A stretch of DNA of 64,000 bases, from positions 62,001-126,000 of the forward strand of contig NZ_PJAQ01000068.1 in assembly GCF_002836775.1 (NCBI RefSeq), read 5' to 3'. Below the pieces are notes generated by a model. It worked only from the letters and a program-made list of their open reading frames with translations, had not been told where the DNA came from and searched no databases. The stretch is from Colwellia sp. 12G3. Its GTDB lineage: Bacteria > Pseudomonadota > Gammaproteobacteria > Enterobacterales > Alteromonadaceae. This document shows positions 18,574 through 28,339 of the stretch, in pieces. Numbering within the stretch: position 1 is the first letter of the stretch; every line of letters begins with the position of its first letter. The position numbers and the translations under genes were made by a program.

Positions 18574-20109
18574 TTATGCTCCTTGACCTGCAAGCTCAGG
18601 GCTTTGTGATGCTTTATCGCTTTGCGCTTCAGCGCGCTCAGCTCTTTCCGCAATGAGTCCGGTACTTTCTTGTTGTAAAATATTAACGATGTTACGACTA
18701 CGACCATTTAAGTAGGCAAAGATAAAAACCATTGGGATAGCAACAACTAAACCTAAAACGGTAGTTACCAGTGCTTGAGAAATACCACCTGCCATAAGCT
18801 TAGGGTCGCCGGTACCAAATAAAGTAATCGCTTGGAAGGTATTAATCATACCGGTTACCGTACCGAGTAAGCCGATTAACGGTGCCACCACTGAGATGAT
18901 TTTAATTAAGGTTAGACGTTTTGATAACTTAGGTACTTCTCTTAAAATAGACTCAGATAATTTAAGCTCTAAGGTTTCAGTGTCTAGGTTTGGATTGTTA
19001 TCTTTAACTTGCATAACACGACCCAGCGGATTATCACTAGATGCTATTGATGATTTAAGTTGACGTTCAACTTTTGAGCCGATAAACACTAAACTAATTA
19101 AACGTTCAAGTGCAATAAGTAGCCCGACAAAGCCAATGGCTAAAATGATGTAACCTACTGGACCACCTTGATCTACTCGTTCTTTCAAGTCAGGTGCTTG
19201 CACTAATAAACTTAAAATTGAACCACCCGTTGGGTCTAAGGCAAAAGCGGTTGTACTCTGTTCTGATGAACGGCTGTTAAGTAAATCACTGGTTGTCGCT
19301 AAGTATCTATTAGACGGTTGCCTAATAAGCTCTGCAACCGTACCTGTTTCGTCAATATATTCTAAATACTTGCCATCTGAAATTAAGTTAAAGCCACCAA
19401 CACGCGTAACTTCAGCATTTTTACGGTCACCATTAGCTAAAACAACTTCACGGTTAAACGTTGTTACTTTACCGCTTTGTGTCATTTCGCGTTGTAATTC
19501 AAACCATAAACGTTCTATCTCGCTAATGGAGGCAAGCTTTGAACTTGATCCCATACTTTGCGCAAATTCATCTAAAAACTGACCACGGCCGGGTATTTGC
19601 GCAGAAATAACTGACGTTTGAAACTTACTGCGAGTATCACCTGATACTTGCTGTAAAACACCAAACAACTCTTTTAATTCACCTAAACGTTTATCTAAAG
19701 CCTCGGCCTTATTCGCTAAGTCAATCTCATTATCAGCAAAGTTTTGTTCAAGCTGCACACTAAGTACTAAGGCATTATCACGCTGGTAACCCATATCATT
19801 CAGCATATTTTGCTGTTGATTAACTTTGCCTTTAAATTCACTTTCTCGTGCTTGGTTTTGCTTGGTCTGCGTTATCTTTCCTTGCGCTAGCTGGTTTAAT
19901 AAATCATCTAGGTTTACGGCATCTTGGGCATAACTAAGCGCACTTAAGCTACTTAATGAAGCGAACGTCATTGAAAGTGCAGACACGGTTAACGCTTTTT
20001 TACCTGACTGGCTTAATTTTGTTACTGTGTTAATTACCGCTTGGCCCACTTTATTAGTGATGGCTTTTCTTACTGTGTTTTTTATTGCATTAGGATAAGT
20101 AGTCATCAT
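18574..20109 (-). CDS. ttpC: TtpC: ExbB-like protein with long periplasmic N-terminal domain
   Basis: 511 residues. A hydrophobic signal-like segment (about 37-60, ending SYAQDA), a periplasmic coiled-coil-rich region (about 70-290; NQARESEFKGKVNQQQNML), then three membrane helices with the MotA/TolQ/ExbB domain (VVAPLIGLLGTVTGMINTFQ, GISQALVTTVLGLVVAIP). This architecture is that of TtpC, an extra ExbB-like subunit required for TonB2 function in vibrios. Its position between the DUF3450 gene and exbB is the known order. Stop codon 18574 is 3 bases from the exbB start. Confidence 0.9.
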   Translation of the reverse strand: MMTTYPNAIKNTVRKAITNKVGQAVINTVTKLSQSGKKALTVSALSMTFASLSSLSALSYAQDAVNLDDLLNQLAQGKITQTKQNQARESEFKGKVNQQQNMLNDMGYQRDNALVLSVQLEQNFADNEIDLANKAEALDKRLGELKELFGVLQQVSGDTRSKFQTSVISAQIPGRGQFLDEFAQSMGSSSKLASISEIERLWFELQREMTQSGKVTTFNREVVLANGDRKNAEVTRVGGFNLISDGKYLEYIDETGTVAELIRQPSNRYLATTSDLLNSRSSEQSTTAFALDPTGGSILSLLVQAPDLKERVDQGGPVGYIILAIGFVGLLIALERLISLVFIGSKVERQLKSSIASSDNPLGRVMQVKDNNPNLDTETLELKLSESILREVPKLSKRLTLIKIISVVAPLIGLLGTVTGMINTFQAITLFGTGDPKLMAGGISQALVTTVLGLVVAIPMVFIFAYLNGRSRNIVNILQQESTGLIAERAERAEAQSDKASQSPELAGQGA

Positions 20110-20111
20110 TA

Positions 20112-20936
20112 TTACTCTGCTTGTGTCGATGTTTCATTGAAAGACACTGGTACCATAATCAAATCAGGTGCTAGCTGTTTACGGGCTATACGTAAGGCTT
20201 TATTAATGCCTAAACGATAATCTTGTGACAAAGGTTGCCACTGACCCGTTCCTTTTGAAGATTGCTGCCATTCACCTAAACGACTACCGTCACGTGTTTG
20301 ATAAACCAAACTCACACGGCCAATACGTAAAAAGTCAACATCCATTTGTTTACCGTCAATAGGTAAAATACCGCTATACGCTTCAATAGTACGGCCGTAA
20401 TCAACTTCTATTTGATACGCTTCTAGTACACGACGAAACTTCTCAGAAACTGAAATATCGGCACGATTCATCATGGTTTTTAAGTCTTCAACACGCTTTG
20501 TTCTTTCGCTTGGCAAAAAAGGTACATCCAAGTCAACAAAGCTATCTAAGGTACTGATCATACGCGCCATTAATGGTGATATTTGACGTTCAATAACACT
20601 TACTTCTTCCATTGACCTAGCTAATTGGGCTAGTTCAGTTAATTGGCTATCAAGCTGTGTTTGCATTTGCTGGTTATAAACACTGAGACCATCAACTTCT
20701 TTTGTGACTACATGAAATTGCTGTAATTTAGTTTGTACTTGATCGGTAAAACGGTTTATTTTTTGTTGTGACTTAGCAGCAGATTGATTAATTTGCTGTC
20801 CTGCATCAACAACATGGGTTAATTGATCGCTATTAGTTTCAGGGAGTTGCTCTGCAAACGACAGAGATGAAAAAACTAAGCTTGTGGTACTGATGCTTAA
20901 CAACAAACTTGCTTGCGCTAGTTTAGATAACTTCAT
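20112..20936 (-). CDS. DUF3450 periplasmic protein of the TtpC-type TonB operon
   Basis: 274 residues with a signal peptide (about 1-28, ending SLSFAEQ) and a long predicted coiled coil (about 45-125: QKINRFTDQVQTKLQQF, QMQTQLDSQLTELAQLARSM). The C-terminal part (GRIGRVSLVYQTRDGSRLGEW-like region about 215-245) is conserved in the family. DUF3450 genes regularly lead TonB2/TtpC operons. The function is undefined; a periplasmic scaffold for the motor is a reasonable guess. It is the first gene of the operon and ends 2 bases before ttpC. Confidence 0.87.
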   Translation of the reverse strand: MKLSKLAQASLLLSISTTSLVFSSLSFAEQLPETNSDQLTHVVDAGQQINQSAAKSQQKINRFTDQVQTKLQQFHVVTKEVDGLSVYNQQMQTQLDSQLTELAQLARSMEEVSVIERQISPLMARMISTLDSFVDLDVPFLPSERTKRVEDLKTMMNRADISVSEKFRRVLEAYQIEVDYGRTIEAYSGILPIDGKQMDVDFLRIGRVSLVYQTRDGSRLGEWQQSSKGTGQWQPLSQDYRLGINKALRIARKQLAPDLIMVPVSFNETSTQAE

Positions 20937-21055
20937 AGGTTTACCTTCATCGCTAAAAATTAATTATTTTTATGAACAATGCCTTTATGGTTCTGCGTAA
21001 TTGCGCAAATCAATTAAAGCATTAAATGTATGAGGCGAAGTTTACCGAGCAAATG

Positions 21056-21115
21056 TGACACTTAAATTGTAAAAATATGACACTTAAGTTTCAATAATGT
21101 GTCTATTTAGTGACA
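21056..21115. promoter_or_regulatory. Phased direct repeats, putative regulator site
   Basis: TGACACTTAA occurs at 21056-21065 and again at 21078-21087 (22 bases apart), and TGACA returns at 21111-21115 (33 bases further). Spacing near whole helical turns suggests one protein binding on one face upstream of the TonB operon. Confidence 0.4.
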
Positions 21116-21194
21116 AAGCTTATCTGGCGGGTATTTAGTAAATGGGTTTTAGAAGGCGTTAGCTAAGTTAAACATAGCTAATGACTATAACTAA

Positions 21195-21309
21195 TGAGGC
21201 TGCACAGTGTATTATAAAAAATATAAACGTCTTCAGTTGTATTCTAAACAAGCTATTTTACCCGCAGTAAAATATCCAATAATGCTAGCCTATATACTCT
21301 GCAGCCTCA
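21195..21309. repeat. Short inverted-repeat (MITE-like) element
   Basis: Ends TGAGGCTGCACAG (21195-21207) and CTCTGCAGCCTCA (21297-21309) are inverted copies with one mismatch. Inside is a hairpin ATTTTAC/GTAAAAT. No second copy is in the window. Confidence 0.35.
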
Positions 21310-21439
21310 CTATTCGATATAAGTACGCTTTTTTGCCTATATTTAGTACTATGTATTAAGCGTAAACTAATAACGTTCGCGAGTTATGGCTTGCGTACCT
21401 TTAAGTGTGTTTAGATGACAACATAAGGTTCCACGATTA

Positions 21440-23950
21440 ATGAACAGTGCTATAAGCCCCCACTTACAAAGATTTCAAAAACAAATATTAAGTTTGGTTC
21501 CTTATGCAAGCAACGACAGATTAGAATATCTTGTTCAAAAACTTCTCCCTGAAGAAAGCCCTGGTAGACAACTTGCAGTTAAAAATGAAATAAAGAAACT
21601 TGCTCAACAAGCCACTAAATCAATTGATCTACGTTTGATTTTTACCGACTGTGAGGTGATTAAGCACAACAAAGTCACCCATTATTTGGATTCAGCAGGT
21701 AAAGAGTTCTTCAATAAAAAACTCCTTGAATATCAAAATATCTACACTATAGCGGTATACCATGAGGTTTTTGAAGATGCGCAAGAAAGGGCTATCAATA
21801 AAAACAAAAATGATACTGAAAGCAGTAAAAATAATGAAAGCAGCGAAAACAGCGAAAGTAAATTTTCTGAGTTTAAAATAGATAAAACTCAGCCTAAACC
21901 CTTAGTTAATAAAAACAGAATAATTAATGAACTAAAGCAACTTAACTCTTCTTGTAAAGTATTTATCAATCCTATTATGGGGATGAGCCCTCAAGGAAAA
22001 AGAGAAGTTGGTATTACAGCTAGTATTGAAAAAATGAATAACCGAAAAGTTGTCATTCGAACATCAAATGAAATAGAAAATATAAAGTCGCAAAAAATAT
22101 ATTTATGGTTATATGATCATCATAAAGAAATTGATTTTACTGAAGAGCTTGAGCTTGGCTTTGAAATTATAGATAGTCAAAAATCTTCACTAAAGAATGG
22201 TTTTGAATACCTGTTAAAATATTCAAGCCCCTTAACAGATAAACAAATGCGGGTTTTATTCGGCTATTACTTAAGGAAAAAGAATTTAGCAATAATAGGT
22301 CCCACAGCACAATTTATCACACCATTATTTGATTCAATCACCTCTAAAGGTTACGAACAATTATACCTAAATAAAACCCATGACATTCCACTACTTTGCT
22401 ATAAAAAAAATAATGAATGGCATGCAAAAGTAGCAATGAAAACATCAGGTAATGATGAATTATGGAAATTTTTTAGCGATGAACAAGAAAACTTTCATCT
22501 ACCCGTATTGCTTGGACATAAAGATATTCAACATGCTTTAAACGAACAAAAAAATGTTGATAAGTATGCCTTTTTACTGAAGTCTATTTATAAGGGTACT
22601 TTCACCTATTCACTTATTTGGTATGACGAATTTGTTAATGATAGCAGTGTTAAAACGGCTTTTAATCATTACTTCAAAAACAGTCTATTTAGAGTGGTTA
22701 AGATATCGTCATCGTTTATTAATCCTGAAGAAGATGCCTACGTCCCCTCAGCGTTACCTTGTCATGTTCATCCTAAAATGGCGGTATTAAATAGAGCAAC
22801 GCCTAAATCGGCTTTAGATATGATTAGTGATTGTGACCACATGCTCACAGTATCTGATATAACCAGCTTGTATGAAACTATATATCAACCAATACGTGAT
22901 GATGTTACTGAATTAGCAAGCCTATTACCTGAACGTTACCAACTTAGCGCTATTGATGTTCTGTCTGAAACCGAAATAGTAACCGCTGAAAATGATGATT
23001 CACGAAATGAAGATCGCTTCGTATTATCATTTAACATGGCGATAACACGAAGTAATAATGTCGTTACCCATATTTTAGGTAAAACTAAAAATATTTCTAT
23101 TCAAGGTTTATTAGTCAACCTTGCACAAGAAACTAAATTCAAAGGAGGGGAAGAAATTGAAATTGAATTATTAGTCCCCTTTACCGGACAAGAACGTACA
23201 CTGACAAAACAAAAATACGTTGTGTTAGGTTATGACAGTCATGGCGCAGTTCGGTTATTAATGAACGCAATTGAAAGTAAACATTTAGCCGGTAGAGCCA
23301 TACGAAAATATCTTTATCAACATATTGATAACCTTGAAACATGTGGTAAACGGGGTAGCCGCATTTATGGCCTGCAAAAAGCAATGAGAAATATATATGC
23401 CCATAATCATTTCTCTATTCCATTTTACTTAAAAGCAACTAAGCACCAGCAATATATTAATGCCGCGAGCTTTAGTGGTAACTCAGCGCTTAAACACCTT
23501 GTTTATAAAAATAATAATAGTGAAGAAATTATCCTCAACTTGTTGAGTAATAAAAAATTTAGAGATTCATGCTTGTCAATCATCGCAGCTATCGCATATC
23601 AAAAGTTAACGGCTCGTGCTTTCTATATTCTTGTTTTACCGAAAGATAAAAATGAAAGTGAAGAGTACTCGTTTTGGTATCGTGATTTATCGGTACTGAA
23701 AAAATCGTCTCAATTAAAAGAATATACCAATAAAGTATCTAATCTTGGTCAGCCCGCAATTTTAAAAGTTGAATTGAAAAAAAGTAATAAAGTTAGGAAT
23801 ATGTATTACCGTGACGAAATAAGTTATTTAAGGAGTTTAGATAAAGATCTGGCTCATGACCTTGAAATTCAATTAGAAAATACTATTGGTATCGGAGAAG
23901 TTACTGATTTAACTGATATAGCAATTCAGATGATCCGTAATGCTAAGTAA
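21440..23950 (+). CDS. Large PilZ-domain protein (putative cyclic-di-GMP receptor)
   Basis: 836 residues, no signal peptide or membrane helices seen, so cytoplasmic. A PilZ domain at about 520-615 has the expected pieces: NEDRFVLSFNMAITR supplying the RxxxR-like arginines, and KNISIQGLLV matching D/NxSxxG. The region after it (about 615-830) and the first 500 residues are not known to me; a Lys/Ser/Asn-rich low-complexity stretch (about 117-150, SKNNESSENSESK) splits the N-terminal part. Similar long PilZ proteins are common in Alteromonadales. It probably binds cyclic-di-GMP made and degraded by proteins such as those at 40045 and 44906. Ligand binding is inference. Confidence 0.78.
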   Translation: MNSAISPHLQRFQKQILSLVPYASNDRLEYLVQKLLPEESPGRQLAVKNEIKKLAQQATKSIDLRLIFTDCEVIKHNKVTHYLDSAGKEFFNKKLLEYQNIYTIAVYHEVFEDAQERAINKNKNDTESSKNNESSENSESKFSEFKIDKTQPKPLVNKNRIINELKQLNSSCKVFINPIMGMSPQGKREVGITASIEKMNNRKVVIRTSNEIENIKSQKIYLWLYDHHKEIDFTEELELGFEIIDSQKSSLKNGFEYLLKYSSPLTDKQMRVLFGYYLRKKNLAIIGPTAQFITPLFDSITSKGYEQLYLNKTHDIPLLCYKKNNEWHAKVAMKTSGNDELWKFFSDEQENFHLPVLLGHKDIQHALNEQKNVDKYAFLLKSIYKGTFTYSLIWYDEFVNDSSVKTAFNHYFKNSLFRVVKISSSFINPEEDAYVPSALPCHVHPKMAVLNRATPKSALDMISDCDHMLTVSDITSLYETIYQPIRDDVTELASLLPERYQLSAIDVLSETEIVTAENDDSRNEDRFVLSFNMAITRSNNVVTHILGKTKNISIQGLLVNLAQETKFKGGEEIEIELLVPFTGQERTLTKQKYVVLGYDSHGAVRLLMNAIESKHLAGRAIRKYLYQHIDNLETCGKRGSRIYGLQKAMRNIYAHNHFSIPFYLKATKHQQYINAASFSGNSALKHLVYKNNNSEEIILNLLSNKKFRDSCLSIIAAIAYQKLTARAFYILVLPKDKNESEEYSFWYRDLSVLKKSSQLKEYTNKVSNLGQPAILKVELKKSNKVRNMYYRDEISYLRSLDKDLAHDLEIQLENTIGIGEVTDLTDIAIQMIRNAK

Positions 23951-23955
23951 CGGTA

Positions 23956-24162
23956 TATATCCGTTACCAATCAAAGTGCAGGATTTCAGTGGGAATTAAA
24001 ATAACTTTAGGCCGGAGGATAATTTAAGCATAGCCACTCTATACTTTGATTATTTAACGCCGCATAACGTTATTTAAAACCCATCAAAGAAGCGTTTGAG
24101 CAACATCACTCCATCGTTGCTCAAGCACTCTGAAACCTGCATCTTAAATGATTACGGGTATA
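23956..24162. repeat. MITE-like element with inverted ends, between converging genes
   Basis: 207 bases. The left end TATATCCGTTACCAATC-aagtgcaggatttcag and the right end read inward TATACCCGTAATCATTT-aagatgcaggtttcag are imperfect inverted repeats of about 34 bases. No coding capacity. It fills the space between the PilZ stop (23950) and the sortase stop (24164). Related partial copies are at 9209 and 15149. Confidence 0.65.
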
Positions 24163-24163
24163 A

Positions 24164-24835
24164 TCATCTGAGGGAATCTACATGAACCGCTTGAATGACT
24201 AGTCGTTGTGTTTTTGCTTTATTTGTCACTTTAAAGGGGTAACAGGTAATCAAAGTTATCATTGTTTCATCTTGGAATAGATAGGATGAAATATCGTATT
24301 GCGAGACTATATCGATAGTCATTACGCGGTAACTTAATATTTGCCCCTGTGGGTCTTCCAATAAAAATTCTTCCCCGACATCGCTATTTTCTAGCACATT
24401 AAAATGACTGTCGTTATGTGCAGATATCACCGTATTTCCATATTGATTTGGCTTAGCAGAATCTTCGAGCCACGTGGGTGCAAACGCCATAGCTCGTCCT
24501 GTCATTCCTGCCATAATAATCCAAGAAACATTCTTCTTTTTATAGGTTAATTTTGCAACTGGATAACTATCTGCCCAGTGCCAAGGCCGATTTCTTTGAT
24601 CTTTTTCCTGATGCTGTGGTTGAATTTCTTGCTGATATTCATGCTGAGATTCCTGCCATGCATGCTTTAGTAATACTTGTGCTAGCACTGATTTTGCGTA
24701 CAAGTAACTGGGTTTTATCAGTAATAAACAGGCAATAACAATTAAGCTTAGTAAAATGATTTCATAAGGTTTTTTACTAAGCTTATCCACTGTACTTTTG
24801 TTAACAGCGATCTTGGTGGAATTAGTGTTAATCAT
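24164..24835 (-). CDS. Marine proteobacterial sortase (class GN)
   Basis: Cysteine transpeptidase that cleaves an LPxTG-like sorting signal and joins the protein to another molecule. 223 residues: cytoplasmic N-terminus, one membrane helix (about 25-45), then the extracytoplasmic sortase beta-barrel with catalytic His140 (NTVISAHNDSHF), Cys198 (TLITCYPF) and Arg211 (TQRLVIQA). It overlaps the target gene by 8 bases (AATGATTAA), so the two are translationally coupled. Sortases are rare in gram-negatives; this type works on one dedicated target. Anchoring partner in the envelope is unknown. Confidence 0.92.
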   Translation of the reverse strand: MINTNSTKIAVNKSTVDKLSKKPYEIILLSLIVIACLLLIKPSYLYAKSVLAQVLLKHAWQESQHEYQQEIQPQHQEKDQRNRPWHWADSYPVAKLTYKKKNVSWIIMAGMTGRAMAFAPTWLEDSAKPNQYGNTVISAHNDSHFNVLENSDVGEEFLLEDPQGQILSYRVMTIDIVSQYDISSYLFQDETMITLITCYPFKVTNKAKTQRLVIQAVHVDSLR

Positions 24836-27035
24836 TATTTTTTCTTTGCGGTATTAACAAGAGCGATATCACTGACATTAGCAATAAACATATCGCGCCA
24901 TTAAATTGCCATTGCCAATTTAATGCTGTTGACGGCAGCTTTTGTCCCGCCGGTAACATATTTTTTAACTGTTTAGCATTCGCTGTTTGATGGTGTGGCC
25001 TAGAGACTTCTTTTTCAACCGCGACTAGACTGGTGAAAGGGGTAACCAAATGATATTTCAAGGCAAGTTCAATAATATTGTCTTTTGCTTTAGACTCTTT
25101 ATATAACATCAATTGACGATAATGATCGGCAATTTTACGTCTTGCCCATAGGGTCGCCAGTGGCGGTATATTTAACTCCTCCGTCGCCTTAGTGGACACT
25201 GTTTTATTCCCCTCAAGACTTCCTAAAAAATTTGCGTCAACATTCTCTTGTTGATAATTTTCAATATTAATGGACCAGATTTCCCCCTGATATATACCAG
25301 TAAGTAAACTGTCACTTTGTTCACCCGTTACTTGATAACTGAGAAATAACGGCTCATTCGCATAAACATCTGGAATAGGATTCGGTGTTGTCACTAACAC
25401 ACCATTAGGATTATTCAGGCTCATGTTTAAATCAGTCAGCACTGGTTGACTAAGCTTGGTAAAAAGTCGGTCCATTTGCTTTACCAATTCATTATGATTA
25501 CTGATAAATTGGTAACTACCACGACCAATCTCCGCCGCTTTTTTCATAAAGTATCGATTAGGTGCCGTACCTAAACCCACAGTAAATAACCGTTTACTAC
25601 CAATTTTTTTCGCGATATCTGAAAAAATTTCCGCTTCATTACCTACTGCCCCATCCGTTAAAAAAACAATTTGTTGGAGCTTTTCATTTTTACTATTTTT
25701 TGCAGTTAACTTTTCATTGAGTACTAAATCTAACGCTGATTTAATTTCAGTGCCTCCGGTAGACTCTAACGCTGAGACAAAACGCCAAGCCTGTTGTTTA
25801 TTGGTTTCACTAGCAAGCACGGGCGCTTGAAAAAGTTTTGTTGGGTACGAATTAAAAGCAATGAGTTGAAAGCTGTCATGCTCGTGCAAACTCGTTAGTG
25901 CATATTTAAATGCTTGCTTGGCTTGTGCTAAAGAATCACCGGCCATAGAGCCCGATGTATCTAATACAAAAGTAAGCTCACGCAGTGGCGTTATTTTATT
26001 TGCAGCTGAGTTCTCATTCAATTCCGACAATCCCGGTAGCACCATTAACAAACCATACTTTTTATTTTGATAGGTCTGTTGAAAATTTAATATTTGAGGT
26101 AAAGCTTGTGGCTGGTATTGCCATGTTAATTTGAAATCTTTTTCAATCAGTTGATTGACTAGCTTAAGCCTGTAATGCCCCAGCTCCTGTTGTTCAGCGA
26201 TTAAAGAATGATTTATGCTGTTAACTTGTTCTAATTCTGCACCAGAAAAAAGATCAACCGTTACATCAATAAACTGACCTTGCACTGGATCAGTAGTGGA
26301 ATATTGCTCGAATGATGAGGTATTTGAGTGTTTTTCTGCTCGACTTTCCGCACGTGCTTGAAAAATCAATGTAGGTAACAAATTATGCGTTGCAGATGTT
26401 TTAGAGCCCTTAGGTTGATACCTTGGCGTTATTGCCATAGGAAAATGTAAACTGAACTCCCCTGCTTGATAATCAACCTGTTGAAAGTAACTTAGCTCTA
26501 CTTCAACTTCTTCATTCGGCGGGATATTTGCCAATTGGGTGGTAAATAAGTTGGGCCTATATTGCTCAATTAGAGCCGCCTTTTTGCCACTTTTCTTAGC
26601 ATTATTAAAGGTTTTTCTCGCTTGTTTCTTTTCTTGAATTTCTCCAATAATAACGCGATCGCCAACACGCATGCTAAGTTGATTAATTGCCGCATTATCG
26701 GGTAAAGGAAATGCGTAAACGCCATGTTGCCAATTATTGCTGGTATTAGTAAATTTTTGTTTCACTTTCACATTCGCTACCAGGCCGTTAATTTCTATCT
26801 CGACTTGTGTTTTAAGTTGGGGGGCTTGCAAAAATCGTTTGCTGTTGCTCTGCTTAAAAAGCAAGGTACCTGAGCTAACGTCATTAAGGCTAACTTGATG
26901 GTAGTCAGCATCATCATGGTTGTTTTTTTCGACTGCATAAACATGACTACTCATACTGAGAGTCATGCCCAGAGTTATGATCGGAGTTATGCCCGAGATA
27001 ATAAATAAATTGAAAATAAGTGGGCTGAATTTCAT
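24828..27035 (-). CDS. Sortase target protein with VIT and von Willebrand A domains
   Basis: 735 residues. Signal peptide (about 8-32), VIT domain (about 40-200; VKVKQKFTNTSNNWQHGVYAFPLP), von Willebrand A domain (about 350-530) with the metal site DTSGSMAGDS, and a C-terminal sorting signal: LPSTA at 700-704, a hydrophobic helix, then QRKNND. This is the dedicated substrate of the adjacent sortase. Together with LPSTA instead of LPxTG it matches the marine proteobacterial target family. The domain set suggests ligand or matrix binding at the surface, similar to inter-alpha-trypsin inhibitor heavy chains. Confidence 0.92.
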   Translation of the reverse strand: MKFSPLIFNLFIISGITPIITLGMTLSMSSHVYAVEKNNHDDADYHQVSLNDVSSGTLLFKQSNSKRFLQAPQLKTQVEIEINGLVANVKVKQKFTNTSNNWQHGVYAFPLPDNAAINQLSMRVGDRVIIGEIQEKKQARKTFNNAKKSGKKAALIEQYRPNLFTTQLANIPPNEEVEVELSYFQQVDYQAGEFSLHFPMAITPRYQPKGSKTSATHNLLPTLIFQARAESRAEKHSNTSSFEQYSTTDPVQGQFIDVTVDLFSGAELEQVNSINHSLIAEQQELGHYRLKLVNQLIEKDFKLTWQYQPQALPQILNFQQTYQNKKYGLLMVLPGLSELNENSAANKITPLRELTFVLDTSGSMAGDSLAQAKQAFKYALTSLHEHDSFQLIAFNSYPTKLFQAPVLASETNKQQAWRFVSALESTGGTEIKSALDLVLNEKLTAKNSKNEKLQQIVFLTDGAVGNEAEIFSDIAKKIGSKRLFTVGLGTAPNRYFMKKAAEIGRGSYQFISNHNELVKQMDRLFTKLSQPVLTDLNMSLNNPNGVLVTTPNPIPDVYANEPLFLSYQVTGEQSDSLLTGIYQGEIWSINIENYQQENVDANFLGSLEGNKTVSTKATEELNIPPLATLWARRKIADHYRQLMLYKESKAKDNIIELALKYHLVTPFTSLVAVEKEVSRPHHQTANAKQLKNMLPAGQKLPSTALNWQWQFNGAICLLLMSVISLLLIPQRKNND

Positions 27036-27070
27036 GCCACTACTCCGTTAGCAAACGGTGATTATGTTTT

Positions 27071-27093
27071 CCCAAGGGTATTAATACCTTGGG
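27071..27093. other. Palindromic hairpin between pdsO and the sortase target gene
   Basis: CCCAAGG(G)TATTAATACCTTGGG is a nearly perfect palindrome in the 160-base gap. It may be an operator or an RNA element that sets relative expression of the two genes. No U-run. Confidence 0.4.
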
Positions 27094-27195
27094 GATAATA
27101 ACCTAAGCACCAAAAGTTGAATAAAAATGTCGAGCAATCATCAGTAAAGATTAGGCGTTAATGAGAGCTCGACCAAGGTTGGCCGTTGGAGGGAA

Positions 27196-28074
27196 TTAAT
27201 TTACCTCAGCTAATATTTGCGTTTGTGCTATCACTTGCTTGTGTACTATGACAGGCAGCTCTTCTTGACCTGGTACTTTCTGCTCTAGTGTTTTTTGTTC
27301 TAGTAACGTCACCTGCTCTTTCGCAATATCCTGCTCAGATACCATGACGGGTTCATCTGCAAATAATTGCACTTCAACACGACGCTCATTAAAGTTGCTA
27401 CTTGTCGAACGGTTAGCTTGCATTGAGTGACTTTCACCAAATGCTTCCGTGCTGATATAGTTTTCATCAACGCCTAGGTTAACGAGCATTAACTTAACCG
27501 ACTCAATTCTTGCCTGAGAAAGTTTTAAGTTACTGTCTTCACTGCCACTGGGATCTGAATAACCTGATAAATTCACCGATAACTCAGGGTTTTCTAGCAT
27601 CATCATAGCTAAGTGCTTAATTTGAGGTGTGTAAAAAGATTCAACTTGTGTTGAGTCAATATCAAATCTAAGGTTTAACTTAAGCTGCTCTAATTTATCA
27701 GCATGATTCAATGTTTTTTCTGTTAACGCTAACTCCTCGGTTAACAGGTGTTGTGTTTTTTCACTTTGCGCGAGACGTTTTTCCAAGCTTAGCTTGTCAT
27801 TGCTCAGTGATGTCATTGCCAGTTTGTTTTTTACTAAATTTGTCTCGACCAGTTCTATTTGATTTTTTTGTTCCTGCGAATGCCCAATAAATAAGCCGAT
27901 AGTACCCGCGACGACTAAACCAATGGGACCGGCAATCAATCCGCCGATAACAGCACCGGTACTTAGTCCTATTATCTCATTGGTGTTATCAGTCTCTTGT
28001 GTTTTGGAAGAAGCCATAACAGGGCTCATTGCTAGAGATAAAATGATGCTTGTGGCGATTAGTTGTTTTTTCAT
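27196..28074 (-). CDS. pdsO: OmpA-like protein of the dedicated sortase system (PdsO type)
   Basis: 292 residues: signal peptide (1-21), a glycine-zipper membrane segment (about 38-68: TGAVIGGLIAGPIGLVVAGTIG), a coiled coil (about 75-125) and an OmpA-type peptidoglycan-binding domain (about 135-240; LSGYSDPSGSEDSNLKLSQARIESVKLML, NERRVEVQL). Genes of this type accompany marine sortase loci. It may tether the sortase product near the cell wall. AAGGG precedes the ATG. It is divergent from pdsR, 265 bases away. Confidence 0.88.
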   Translation of the reverse strand: MKKQLIATSIILSLAMSPVMASSKTQETDNTNEIIGLSTGAVIGGLIAGPIGLVVAGTIGLFIGHSQEQKNQIELVETNLVKNKLAMTSLSNDKLSLEKRLAQSEKTQHLLTEELALTEKTLNHADKLEQLKLNLRFDIDSTQVESFYTPQIKHLAMMMLENPELSVNLSGYSDPSGSEDSNLKLSQARIESVKLMLVNLGVDENYISTEAFGESHSMQANRSTSSNFNERRVEVQLFADEPVMVSEQDIAKEQVTLLEQKTLEQKVPGQEELPVIVHKQVIAQTQILAEVN

Positions 28075-28339
28075 GTTGGTACCCTTAATAATTTATTTAA
28101 TCGTTTAATTAATATGTCTTAAAATTGTTTACTGTTTTTAAGATTGGTTAATGTTGCTTACGGGATCTATTAAACAACAACCAAATGGCAAAACGGGGGT
28201 TGAAAAATGGCAATGTAATGAGCAATTGTGGCGAAAAAAGGGCAATCACGGTTTGACTCTATTTATGTTGGATTTTATGGTAGATAATGTTGTTAAGCAG
28301 TTTAATGACAAACTAACTATGTAGTTACAAGGACGCTCA

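Larger units (their letters stand above)
20937..21439. other. Divergent intergenic region between the TonB operon and the PilZ gene
   Basis: About 500 bases that must hold both promoters. It contains three phased TGACA-type motifs (21056-21115) and a short inverted-repeat element (21195-21309), listed separately. No gene seen. Confidence 0.5.
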
